Shown: positions 1 to 6,735, counted from the first letter of the stretch. The stretch: 7,675 nucleotides of DNA from an uncultured Saprospiraceae bacterium (GCA_937959095.1 CALGLY010000510.1:1-7675), one strand, 5' to 3'. Program-made: numbers and translations. The notes: generated by a model from the letters alone, not told the origin.

Positions 1-309
1 AAACATTTTAGAATTGATTTGGTTTTTTACAATCGACTCCTCCGATGCTTTGTTCTCTTCGATTTAAAAATAGGTGAATTAAAACATCAGGATATTGGAC
101 AAATGCAAATGTATGTTCATTACTATGACCGAGAAATAAAATTAGAGGAAGAAAACAAGACGATTGGAATTATACTGTGCCAAAATAAAAGTGAAGCAGT
201 AGTAGAATATACGCTCCCAGAAGGAAATGAACAAATATTTGCAAGTAAATATAAAACGGTATTGCCTACAAAAGAAGAATTAAAATCGTTGATGGAAATG
301 AAAAAATAA
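1..309 (+). CDS. DUF1016/YhcG-type PD-(D/E)XK nuclease, C-terminal part (5' truncated by window edge)
   Basis: The frame is open from base 1 and ends at TAA 307-309, giving about 102 residues. They match what I recall of the C-terminal nuclease domain of YhcG/DUF1016 proteins: IDLVFYNRLLRCFV, then FDLK, HQDIGQMQMYVHYYD, IGIILC and a terminal FASKYKTVLPT block. The Asp of IDLVFY (residue 6 of the visible part) and the D-L-K of FDLK (21-23) fit a PD-(D/E)XK core, with the Gln residues of GQMQ following. A TTG at 19 could be read as a start, but conserved residues precede it, so the real start lies outside the window. The N-terminal domain is not visible. Family members are putative DNA nucleases, often found in accessory or defence-related DNA; the actual role here is unknown. 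The family call is strong, the function weak. Confidence 0.85.
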   Translation, partial: KHFRIDLVFYNRLLRCFVLFDLKIGELKHQDIGQMQMYVHYYDREIKLEEENKTIGIILCQNKSEAVVEYTLPEGNEQIFASKYKTVLPTKEELKSLMEMKK

Positions 310-331
310 AGGAATAAAACTAGTCGAGAGC

Positions 332-381
332 CTTACATCTATTTCGATTTACCCTATGCGGGAAAACGTAATAGATGCAAG
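332..381. repeat. Imperfect 50-nt hairpin after the DUF1016 gene
   Basis: The arms 332-346 (CTTACATCTATTTCG) and 367-381 (CGTAATAGATGCAAG) pair with two mismatches. The stem continues inward through TTT/AAA and CCC/GGG (352-354 with 360-362), with one bulge and one mismatch, to a 5-nt loop TATGC. It lies 22 nt past the DUF1016 stop and about 90 nt before the fused E1 gene. No U-tract follows, so it is a weak intrinsic terminator candidate. It could also be a degenerate small palindromic repeat. The remaining gap, 382-469, shows nothing recognisable; no convincing Bacteroidetes-type promoter (TTG ... TAnnTTTG) was found. Confidence 0.55.
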
Positions 382-469
382 ACCGTTCCACAGATAAACA
401 CCACAACGATTTGAAATTGAGACACCAAATAATTGTCCATTTACTCAATAAAAAAAGTCCGACCAGATA

Positions 470-2542
470 ATGATATTAGAAAAAACACGCATTAGTAAAA
501 AAGTACTAAAAGAAGGCTTTCAATTACTATGTACTGCTAAGGCGATGACAGAACTTTACGAGGATAATTTTAAACTCGTATCCAAATACGTACACGCAAC
601 ATCACGCGGACATGAGGCAATACAAATTGCGGCAGGAATGCAACTCTTACCACAGGATTTTGCTTTTCCGTACTACCGCGATGATGCAATGCTACTAGGT
701 TTAGGGATGCGACCGTATGACCTGATGTTGCAGCTTTTAGCGAAGCGCGATGATCCTTTTTCGGGCGGACGCACGTATTATGCACACCCTAGTTTGCGAG
801 ATGAGGATAAGCCTAAAATTCCACACCAATCCTCGGCTACAGGTATGCAAGCAATTCCTGCGACAGGTGTGGCAATGGGGATGCAATACAAAGAACAATT
901 GAAACTCGCTGCTCATAAAGCAACAACTGCACCACTAGTGTTATGCTCGCTCGGCGATGCTTCTGTGACCGAAGGAGAAGTAGCGGAAGCTTTCCAAATG
1001 GCTGCGTTGCGACAGTTGCCTATTCTCTATTTAGTACAAGATAATGAATGGGACATTTCGGCGAGTGCGGATGAAATACGAGCGCAAGATGCTTCGGAAT
1101 ATATCAAAGGTTTTCATGGCGTAGAGGCGATAAGTATAGATGGTAGCGACTTTTTTGAGTGCTACAGCACCATTAAGAAGGTCTTGAAAATAATCCGTAA
1201 AGAACGTCGTCCATTTCTAGTCCATGCGAAAGTTCCTTTACTCAATCACCATACATCGGGCGTGAGAATGGAGTGGTATCGCGATGATTTGGAAGAAGCA
1301 AGACTGCGCGATCCTTATCCGATTTTTAAAGGACAATTGCTCGATGCAGGTATTTCGGAACGAGAAATAAATAAAATAGAAGCAGCCGCCAAAAAACAAG
1401 TAGAAGCAGATTTTCAGCTCGCCCTAAAAGCAGAAGATCCGCAGCCTTCCGACTTGATGACGCATCATTTCGCGCCCACTCCAATTGTAGAAGAGCAAGG
1501 CACACGCAGCCCCGAAAATGGGACGGAAGTAGTAATGGTAGATTGTGCTTTGAATGCCGTGAAAGAACTCATGCAGGAGCATAAAGAATGCCTCCTGTAT
1601 GGACAAGATGTGGGCATTCGTTTGGGAGGCGTATTTCGAGAAGCGGCTACTTTGGCACAGAAATTTGGAGTAGAACGCGTATTCAATACCCCGATTCAGG
1701 AAGCCTATATTGTGGGTTCTACCGTTGGGATGTCAGCAGTAGGTTTGAAGCCAATCGTAGAAGTGCAATTTGCCGATTATATCTGGCCAGGACTCAATCA
1801 GCTATTCACAGAAGTGAGTCGTTCCTATTATTTGAGTAATGGAAAATGGCCTGTGAGCATGATTTTGCGTGTCCCGATAGGTGCGTATGGCAGCGGTGGT
1901 CCATATCATTCTTCGAGCGTGGAATCGGTAGTGACGAATATTCGAGGCATCAAAATTGCTTATCCAAGTAATGGCGCAGACTTAAAAGGCTTGATGAAAG
2001 CCGCCTATTACGATCCAAATCCTGTGGTTATTTTTGAGCATAAAGGCTTGTATTGGTCGAAAGTAAAAGGCACAGAAAACGCTAGAAGCATCGAACCAGC
2101 CGAGGATTATATCTTACCTTTTGGTAAAGCAAATACGGTACTTCAAGCCGATGAAGAAAAGCGTGAACAAGGAGATACTTTATCTGTTATCACTTACGGA
2201 ATGGGCGTACATTGGGCGCTGCACGCAGCAAAAGCATTCGAAGGACAAATTGAAATCGTTGATTTGCGAACGCTTTATCCTTTAGATGAAACAGCGATTT
2301 TTGCTTCGGTGAAGCAGCATGGTAAATGTCTTGTCCTCACAGAAGAGCCTGTCGATAACTCCTTCGCAAGAAGTTTATCAGGCTTGATTCAAGAAAAATG
2401 CTTTCAATACTTAGATGCGCCTGTCATGACAATGGGGGCAATTACTACGCCAGCCATTCCATTGAATAGCGTTTTGGAGGAGGCAATGTTGCCATCTAGC
2501 AAAAAAGTGGAAGCTAAATTTAGAGAATTATTGGATTATTAA
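470..2542 (+). CDS. Fused alpha/beta E1 component of a branched-chain 2-oxoacid dehydrogenase-type complex
   Basis: A 690-residue thiamine-diphosphate enzyme that would decarboxylate a 2-oxo acid and pass the acyl group to the lipoyl E2 of a cytoplasmic complex. Residues 1 to about 340 are the E1-alpha half: SRGHEA (45-50), YYRDD (68-72), a TPP-binding block with GD at 162-163 and DN at 191-192, and a later HHTSG...WYR...DPYP region. Residues from about 350 are the E1-beta half: GQDVG (378-382), GGVF, NTPIQEA, VQFADY and the GAYGSGGPYHSS loop. The transketolase C-terminal domain begins near 568 (GDTLSVITYGMG). E1-alpha and E1-beta are normally separate chains of about 330-400 and 325 residues; I recall the fusion as common in Bacteroidetes. 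The TPP motif is GDA...DN rather than classical GDG...NN. Branched-chain 2-oxo acids are the likeliest substrate, but pyruvate or acetoin-type use cannot be excluded. No E2 or E3 gene is adjacent. The ATG at 470 lacks a clear Shine-Dalgarno, as is usual in this phylum. Confidence 0.9.
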   Translation: MILEKTRISKKVLKEGFQLLCTAKAMTELYEDNFKLVSKYVHATSRGHEAIQIAAGMQLLPQDFAFPYYRDDAMLLGLGMRPYDLMLQLLAKRDDPFSGGRTYYAHPSLRDEDKPKIPHQSSATGMQAIPATGVAMGMQYKEQLKLAAHKATTAPLVLCSLGDASVTEGEVAEAFQMAALRQLPILYLVQDNEWDISASADEIRAQDASEYIKGFHGVEAISIDGSDFFECYSTIKKVLKIIRKERRPFLVHAKVPLLNHHTSGVRMEWYRDDLEEARLRDPYPIFKGQLLDAGISEREINKIEAAAKKQVEADFQLALKAEDPQPSDLMTHHFAPTPIVEEQGTRSPENGTEVVMVDCALNAVKELMQEHKECLLYGQDVGIRLGGVFREAATLAQKFGVERVFNTPIQEAYIVGSTVGMSAVGLKPIVEVQFADYIWPGLNQLFTEVSRSYYLSNGKWPVSMILRVPIGAYGSGGPYHSSSVESVVTNIRGIKIAYPSNGADLKGLMKAAYYDPNPVVIFEHKGLYWSKVKGTENARSIEPAEDYILPFGKANTVLQADEEKREQGDTLSVITYGMGVHWALHAAKAFEGQIEIVDLRTLYPLDETAIFASVKQHGKCLVLTEEPVDNSFARSLSGLIQEKCFQYLDAPVMTMGAITTPAIPLNSVLEEAMLPSSKKVEAKFRELLDY

Positions 2543-2570
2543 CGTTCTTTGCAGAACAATATTCAAAGTG

Positions 2571-2650
2571 CCACAAACAAAAAGGTACGGAGATGCAGAG
2601 TTTTTTTCTTTTTTTTATTTCTCTGTGACTCTGTGCCTTTTTGTTTTTTA
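2571..2650 (+). terminator. Hairpin with T-rich loop and tail between E1 and ribE (CACGGAG-type repeat)
   Basis: Arms 2578-2600 (starting CAAAAAGGTACGGAG, ending CAGAG) and 2621-2643 (starting CTCTGTGACTCTGTGCC) pair at about 18 of 23 positions around a 20-nt loop that is nearly all T. A-rich bases at 2571-2577 partly pair with the T-run at 2644-2650. The A-run before the stem and T-run after it fit an intrinsic terminator for the E1 transcript, 28 nt past its stop. The core GGTACGGAGA followed by T-runs resembles the arms of the 3301-3514 repeat, so this may be a dispersed repeat acting as a terminator. The rest of the gap up to ribE (2651-2700) shows no clear promoter or riboswitch. Confidence 0.6.
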
Positions 2651-2700
2651 GGATAGCTACTCTCTGCTCTGAATAATTACATTTTAAGAACACTTATCTC

Positions 2701-3300
2701 ATGTTTACAGGAATTATAGAAGGCTTAGGCGTACTTCGCCAAATAGAAAAGGAAGGCACAAATGTGCATTTGACCTTTGAATCAGCCATTTCAAAAGAAC
2801 TCAAAATAGATCAAAGTATCTCTCACAATGGTGTTTGCTTGACGGTAGTAGCGCAAGAAGCAGATATACATACGGTGACGGCTATAGAGGAGACCTTAGT
2901 GCGTAGCAATATCGGGGAATTAGCCGTAGGCGATAAAGTGAATTTAGAACGTGCCATGCTCGCGAATGCCCGCCTAGATGGACATATCGTACAGGGGCAT
3001 GTGGATGCAACGGGTAAATGTATAGGCATAAAAGAAGTTGATGGGAGCTGGTATTATACCTTCGAATATGAGCCGTCCGTAGGGCATATTCTAGTAGATA
3101 AAGGGTCGATTTGTATCAATGGAACGAGCCTGACGGTCGTGAATCCTGAAGGAAAAACCTTTTCGGTGGCGATTATCCCTTATACGCAGGAGCATACGAA
3201 TTTTCATACCCTGAAAATTGGTTCTACGATTAATTTAGAATTTGATATTATCGGAAAATATATAGCGCGTTATATGGAGGCGTATGCGGCGCAGAAATGA
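2701..3300 (+). CDS. ribE: Riboflavin synthase alpha chain
   Basis: A 199-residue protein of usual family length. Riboflavin synthase dismutates two 6,7-dimethyl-8-ribityllumazine molecules to riboflavin and the pyrimidinedione precursor, the last step of cytoplasmic riboflavin synthesis. It begins with the hallmark MFTGIIEG, which fixes the start at 2701. Two tandem lumazine-binding domains are visible: SHNGVCLTVV at 41-50 is echoed by CINGTSLTVV at 138-147, and GDKVNLERAML (77-87) by the C-terminal INLEFDIIGKYIARY. Cys46 and His100 (DGHIVQGHVD, 93-102) correspond to residues known to matter in the Escherichia coli enzyme. No other rib gene is in the window and no FMN riboswitch is evident upstream. 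The gene converges on lysA, and an inverted repeat begins immediately after its TGA. The symbol ribE follows common usage; some annotations call it ribC. Confidence 0.96.
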   Translation: MFTGIIEGLGVLRQIEKEGTNVHLTFESAISKELKIDQSISHNGVCLTVVAQEADIHTVTAIEETLVRSNIGELAVGDKVNLERAMLANARLDGHIVQGHVDATGKCIGIKEVDGSWYYTFEYEPSVGHILVDKGSICINGTSLTVVNPEGKTFSVAIIPYTQEHTNFHTLKIGSTINLEFDIIGKYIARYMEAYAAQK

Positions 3301-3514
3301 TGAACAATGAGGCACGGAGATTTTTTCTTCCGCGGGTTTTGTGTTCAAGCGTTATCAAGCGAGGGAGAGGATAAGTTAGCTCATGATTAATGAAAACAAT
3401 CAAGAAACATTGTTCTAAAAACAAGCTAACTTATCCTCCGTTTCTCTTGATGAGGTCAAAAACAACCGAAAACCCAAAAAAAAAAATCTCCGTGCCTCAG
3501 AGTCTCCGTGTTCA
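3301..3514. repeat. 214-nt nested inverted repeat filling the ribE/lysA convergent gap
   Basis: All paired segments share one centre near 3403. The outermost pair is TGAACA 3301-3306 with TGTTCA 3509-3514. GAGGCACGGAGATTTTTT 3309-3326 pairs perfectly with 3481-3498, and GGGTTTT 3334-3340 with AAAACCC 3469-3475. A 27-nt arm pair follows at 3355-3381/3424-3450, and AACAAT 3395-3400 pairs with ATTGTT 3409-3414. The left arm starts at the base after the ribE TGA; the right arm includes the lysA TGA (minus strand, 3514-3512). An A11 run at 3476-3486 gives lysA transcripts a T-tract soon after their stop. It may act as a bidirectional transcription barrier, be a non-autonomous mobile element, or both. 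No convincing gene lies inside. Confidence 0.8.
3355..3450. repeat. Inner palindromic core of the ribE/lysA repeat
   Basis: The arms 3355-3381 and 3424-3450 are 27 nt each. They share a perfect GGATAAGTTAGCT/AGCTAACTTATCC block and a looser TCAAG...GA segment with about five mismatches. The 42-nt interior carries a further small hairpin, AACAAT/ATTGTT. This core differs in sequence from the outer CACGGAGA/T-tract arms. That suggests an insertion of one palindrome inside another, or a modular repeat with an outer common end and an inner variable core. Confidence 0.65.
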
Positions 3515-4744
3515 CAATTCCAATTCCACTTGCCCACGAAGCAAATCGTCCATGGTTTCCCGCTTTCGGATGAGATAATCTTTTCCCTCATGGATCAAAA
3601 CTTCCGCAGGGCGAAAACGCGAATTATAATTCGATGCCATCGACATGCAATACGCGCCAGCATTCTGCATACAAAGCACATCCCCTTCGCGTACTTCGGT
3701 TATTTTCCGATTCATACCAAAGGTATCCGTCTCGCAGATATAGCCAACTACCGTATATATACGAGGTCGCCCACTCGGGTTCGAGATATTCGTGATTTCA
3801 TGGTGGGCATCATAAAACATTGGACGAATCAAGTGGTTCAAGCCTGAATCTACGCCTGCAAATAGGGTAGAAGGGGTGGGTTTTACGACATTTACCTTCA
3901 CTAAAAAATAACCTGCTTGACTTACCAAAAATTTGCCTGGCTCGAAAGCAAGCGTAATATCACGCCCATATTCTTTACAAAAAGCATTGAATCGCTCCGA
4001 AATGCGCGCGCCAAAATCTTCAATATCGGTAGCAATACCGCCTTCTTTGTAAGGGACTTTGAAACCACTACCAAAGTCGATATAGGTTAAATCTTTAAAT
4101 TGCTTAGCGGTATTTAGTAAAATCTCTGCTGCATGTAGAAAGACCTCGGCATCCAGAATATCGCTGCCGGTGTGCATGTGCATCCCTTCTACCGTCAAGC
4201 CTGTTGCTTCCACTACTTTCAGCACGTGTGGGAGTTGATGAATAGAAATACCGAATTTAGAATCAATATGTCCTACTGAAATTTTGGAATTTCCGCCTGC
4301 CATAATATGCGGATTGATCCGAATACAAATTGGTACATTCGGGTGAAAATGTCCAAATTGTTCCAAGATAGAAATCGTATCAATATTGATTTGTACACCT
4401 AACGCAACGGCTTCTTGAATCTCTTCTAGCGAAACACAATTGGGGGTAAACATGATTTCATTAGGCGAAAAACCAGCCCGAAGCCCTAATTCCACTTCCT
4501 GAATCGAAACCGTATCTAAACCCGCGCCTAGCTTTTTTATATATTTTAGGATAGAAATATTGGTCAATGCCTTACAAGCATAATTGATTTTTAGATCTTT
4601 TACATCGAAGGCATTTACCATGCGCTCGTATTGCCGCTTGATAATTGCACTATCATAAACGTATAATGGGCAGCCGTATTTTTCGACTAGTTCAAGCGGG
4701 TTTATATCGCCACTTAGGAGGAAGGTGTTGTCTTGTAATGTCAT
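3512..4744 (-). CDS. lysA: Diaminopimelate decarboxylase
   Basis: A 410-residue alanine-racemase-fold, fold-III PLP enzyme that decarboxylates meso-2,6-diaminopimelate to L-lysine in the cytoplasm. The N-terminal barrel holds the PLP lysine in NYACKALTN (Lys58), then GHIDSKFGI, MHMHTGSD (dimer/PLP pocket) and FGSGFKVPY. The C-terminal barrel has EPGKFLVSQAGYFLVKV, CETDTFG with Cys337 at the position of the family's active-site cysteine, and GAYCMSMASNYN near the end. Length is normal. The ATG at 4744-4742 overlaps the stop of the Uma2 gene (ATGA, 4 nt), implying co-transcription and probable translational coupling with an unrelated gene. No other lysine-pathway gene is adjacent. The TGA stop is embedded in the arm of the intergenic inverted repeat. 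Confidence 0.95.
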   Translation of the reverse strand: MTLQDNTFLLSGDINPLELVEKYGCPLYVYDSAIIKRQYERMVNAFDVKDLKINYACKALTNISILKYIKKLGAGLDTVSIQEVELGLRAGFSPNEIMFTPNCVSLEEIQEAVALGVQINIDTISILEQFGHFHPNVPICIRINPHIMAGGNSKISVGHIDSKFGISIHQLPHVLKVVEATGLTVEGMHMHTGSDILDAEVFLHAAEILLNTAKQFKDLTYIDFGSGFKVPYKEGGIATDIEDFGARISERFNAFCKEYGRDITLAFEPGKFLVSQAGYFLVKVNVVKPTPSTLFAGVDSGLNHLIRPMFYDAHHEITNISNPSGRPRIYTVVGYICETDTFGMNRKITEVREGDVLCMQNAGAYCMSMASNYNSRFRPAEVLIHEGKDYLIRKRETMDDLLRGQVELEL

Positions 4745-5319
4745 TGTTCAAAAACTATATCTTCGTAAAAATCAGATAAAGGGATACTAGATTGAATAGA
4801 TTTTAATTCTACGGATGTCTCAAGTCCTCTAACAGTTTTGATATTCCAAAGCCCATCGGCTTGCCTGAAATAAGAAGTAACATAGGGCATAGTTTGACTT
4901 ACTAGTACATATTCTTTCAGGCTTGGAATGGATTTATACTCTTCAAATTTTGTGCCACTATCAAATGCTTTAGTACCAGGAGATAATACTTCTACAATCA
5001 TTAATGGATTGATAAGTAGATTATTATTTCCTTGATAATATTCTAATTTTTCAGAAACGACTAAAACATCAGGATAACGAACTTGATGAAAAGCTTCAAT
5101 ATAAATTTTCATATCACTACCCATCACATAGTATTTTTTATCTGCTTGTTTGGATAGCATTTTGATATAAAATAAAATATTTGCAGCAATAATATTGTGT
5201 TCTGCGGATGCGCCTGCCATTTCAACGATTTCACCATCAATGAATAAATGCTTGATTTTTGCTTTTGCTTCTAAATCAAGATATTTTTTTAGCCCCACTT
5301 TTTTCGTTATTGCAAGCAT
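4741..5319 (-). CDS. Uma2-family (DUF820) putative PD-(D/E)XK endonuclease
   Basis: A 192-residue protein of usual Uma2 length. Family marks in order: HLFIDGEIVEMAGAS (24-38) with EHN (40-42), RYPDVLVV with Pro83-Asp84, PLMIVEVLSPGT with Glu110, then Asp120, Lys124 and Tyr128, and LKEYVLV. These are the core of a restriction-endonuclease-like fold. Uma2 proteins occur in many copies in cyanobacteria and Bacteroidetes; their biological role is not established. The gene is visibly richer in A+T than lysA or trpB, which suggests separate acquisition. It ends in a 4-nt overlap with lysA and begins 35 nt from a MITE-like element. Start choice: the ATG at 5319 follows AGAAAAGAAGTAGAAT, and the residues before HLFIDGE suit the family's N-terminus. 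No signal peptide or membrane segment is visible. Confidence 0.88.
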   Translation of the reverse strand: MLAITKKVGLKKYLDLEAKAKIKHLFIDGEIVEMAGASAEHNIIAANILFYIKMLSKQADKKYYVMGSDMKIYIEAFHQVRYPDVLVVSEKLEYYQGNNNLLINPLMIVEVLSPGTKAFDSGTKFEEYKSIPSLKEYVLVSQTMPYVTSYFRQADGLWNIKTVRGLETSVELKSIQSSIPLSDFYEDIVFEQ

Positions 5320-5345
5320 ATTCTACTTCTTTTCTAAAGACCTTA

Positions 5346-5481
5346 CTACATTCTAATATCTTCGCCAAATTGAAAATTAAGGAATAAGGCCTTTATTAAA
5401 AACAACTTACCCATTTTGATTTTTAATAATTTTCAATTATCCATTTTTAATTTTCAATTTGGCGAAGATATTTTACATTCT
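5346..5481. mobile_element. MITE-like element: 118 bp, perfect 26-bp inverted ends, near-perfect 9-bp flanking direct repeats
   Basis: The arms 5355-5380 (AATATCTTCGCCAAATTG, ending AAAATTAA) and 5447-5472 are exact reverse complements over 26 bp. The 66-nt AT-rich interior has no coding frame. Immediately outside are CTACATTCT (5346-5354) and TTACATTCT (5473-5481), matching at 8 of 9 bases, as a target-site duplication would. The interior repeats TAATTTTCAATT (5427-5438), also present in the right arm (5448-5459). The right flank overlaps the trpB TAG stop (5482-5480), so the element begins a few bases past trpB. No transposase is nearby, so any mobility would depend on a source elsewhere. 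The alternative is a plain long hairpin terminating the trp transcript; TACATTC/TACATTG is locally repetitive, which weakens the duplication evidence. Confidence 0.6.
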
Positions 5482-6703
5482 ACATTGCATACTTATCAAA
5501 TTCCTTAATATACGTCTGCAAATCCTTATCGCCGCGTCCTGAAAGATTGACAATAATGACATCGCTTGATTTATATTCCAAGTGATCGAGTGCTGCAAAA
5601 GCATGAGCCGTCTCTAAGGCAGGAATAATCCCTTCGATGCGAGATAAGAAGAAAGCAGATTTCATCGCCTCTTCATCCGTTATGCTAATCGCTTCCGCAC
5701 GACCTGTATCTATCAAGTGTGCATGAAGTGGACCGATACCAGGATAATCCAAACCCGCAGAAATACTATAAGGTTCTATGATCTGCCCATCATCCGTCTG
5801 CATCAATAAGGTACGGCTGCCGTGAATAACGCCTTTTGTACCTAGCACGCTCGTCGCTGCCGATTCACCTGAATGAATGCCCAAACCTGCGGCTTCTACA
5901 GCTATAAGGCGCGTCCCCAAATTATTCAAATAATGATAGTAAGCACCTGCTGCATTGCTGCCGCCGCCTACGCAAGCTATGATAATATCGGGATTTTCGC
6001 GCCCTTCTTGCTCCTTTAATTGCCACTTCATTTCTTCCGAAATTACGGACTGAAAACGCGCTACCATATCCGGATAAGGATGTGGACCTACCACCGAACC
6101 GATGATATAATGCGTATCTTCTGGATTATTTATCCAATCTCGAATGGCTTCATTCGTGGCATCTTTTAAGGTGCGACTACCACTCAAGGCAGGACGTACT
6201 TCTGTGCCGAGCATTCGCATACGGGATACATTAGGGGCTTGTCGAGCAATATCCACTTCACCCATATATACGATGCACTCAATGCCCATTAGCGCGCAGA
6301 CGGTAGCCGTAGCTACGCCATGCTGACCTGCACCTGTTTCTGCTATGATTCGCTTTTTGCCGAGGCGTTTAGCGACCAGAATTTGCCCAATGGTATTATT
6401 GATTTTGTGTGCGCCAGTGTGGTTGAGGTCTTCGCGCTTGAGGTAGATTTTTGCTTTGTAATGCTCCGAAAGTCGCTCGGCAAGATAGAGTGGAGTAGGG
6501 CGACCAACATAGTTTTTCAGTAGATCACGAAATTCCTTCTCAAAGGATGGATCGCGCATCAATTCGAGGTAGGTTCTACGGAGTTCTTCCACATTTGGGT
6601 GTAGCATTTCTGGGATGAATGCACCACCAAATTCGCCATAATAACCTTGTTCATTTACAGCGTAAGCACTTGCTGTTTTGCTTGCGTATTGTGTGTTCGT
6701 CAT
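5480..6703 (-). CDS. trpB: Tryptophan synthase beta chain
   Basis: A 407-residue PLP enzyme that condenses indole with L-serine to L-tryptophan, normally as an alpha2-beta2 complex with TrpA in the cytoplasm. Visible marks: [14 protein letters not shown] (21-34), GRPTPLY, the PLP lysine in HTGAHKINN (Lys100), catalytic Glu122 in [15 protein letters not shown] phosphate-binding loop (246-251), GLDYPGIGP and a C-terminal NLSGRGDKD. The length and motifs are those of the TrpA-dependent TrpB1 type rather than the longer TrpB2 type. The gene lies 32 nt downstream of trpF on the same strand, probably in one transcript. trpA, the usual next gene, is absent and its place is taken by the MITE-like repeat. 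The ATG at 6703 has no clear Shine-Dalgarno; the next residues before YYGEFGG are the usual variable N-terminus. Confidence 0.97.
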   Translation of the reverse strand: MTNTQYASKTASAYAVNEQGYYGEFGGAFIPEMLHPNVEELRRTYLELMRDPSFEKEFRDLLKNYVGRPTPLYLAERLSEHYKAKIYLKREDLNHTGAHKINNTIGQILVAKRLGKKRIIAETGAGQHGVATATVCALMGIECIVYMGEVDIARQAPNVSRMRMLGTEVRPALSGSRTLKDATNEAIRDWINNPEDTHYIIGSVVGPHPYPDMVARFQSVISEEMKWQLKEQEGRENPDIIIACVGGGSNAAGAYYHYLNNLGTRLIAVEAAGLGIHSGESAATSVLGTKGVIHGSRTLLMQTDDGQIIEPYSISAGLDYPGIGPLHAHLIDTGRAEAISITDEEAMKSAFFLSRIEGIIPALETAHAFAALDHLEYKSSDVIIVNLSGRGDKDLQTYIKEFDKYAM

Positions 6704-6735
6704 GTGCGTTCTATGCGAAGTGTGATTAATTTTTT

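Noticed and set aside
19..309. TTG at 19 as the start of a complete 96-aa protein
   Set aside because: The frame is open to base 1 and the residues before 19 (including RID of the nuclease core) belong to the conserved domain, so the gene is truncated by the window rather than starting there.
310..469. Bacteroidetes promoter (TTG, about 19 nt, TAnnTTTG) before the E1 gene
   Set aside because: TTG triplets near 411 and 417 are present but no TAnnTTTG box lies at suitable spacing.
570..785. Minus-strand frame of 71 codons within the E1 gene
   Set aside because: It lies wholly inside a clearly conserved plus-strand gene and its translation shows no recognisable protein features. The same applies to frames at 1424-1606, 1465-1686 and 1588-1839.
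2543..2700. FMN riboswitch upstream of ribE
   Set aside because: The gap is dominated by a simple hairpin with a T-rich loop; no multi-helix FMN-element layout or its conserved AGGG-type blocks could be recognised.
2823..3029. Minus-strand frame inside ribE
   Set aside because: Shadow of the conserved riboflavin synthase; Cys/Ser-rich translation without domain character.
3390..3578. Small plus-strand frame across the ribE/lysA repeat
   Set aside because: It is made from repeat arms and the antisense of the lysA end, with low-complexity Lys/Ser-rich translation; no support as a gene. The frame at 3530-3847 is likewise antisense to lysA.
5381..5446. Short tandem TAATTTTCAATT repeats as a CRISPR or iteron array
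   Set aside because: Only two copies 21 nt apart within very AT-rich DNA, one of them part of the inverted arm; no spacer regularity or replication gene.
6144..6523. Two plus-strand frames opposite trpB
   Set aside because: Both are antisense to highly conserved trpB sequence and have no coding character of their own.
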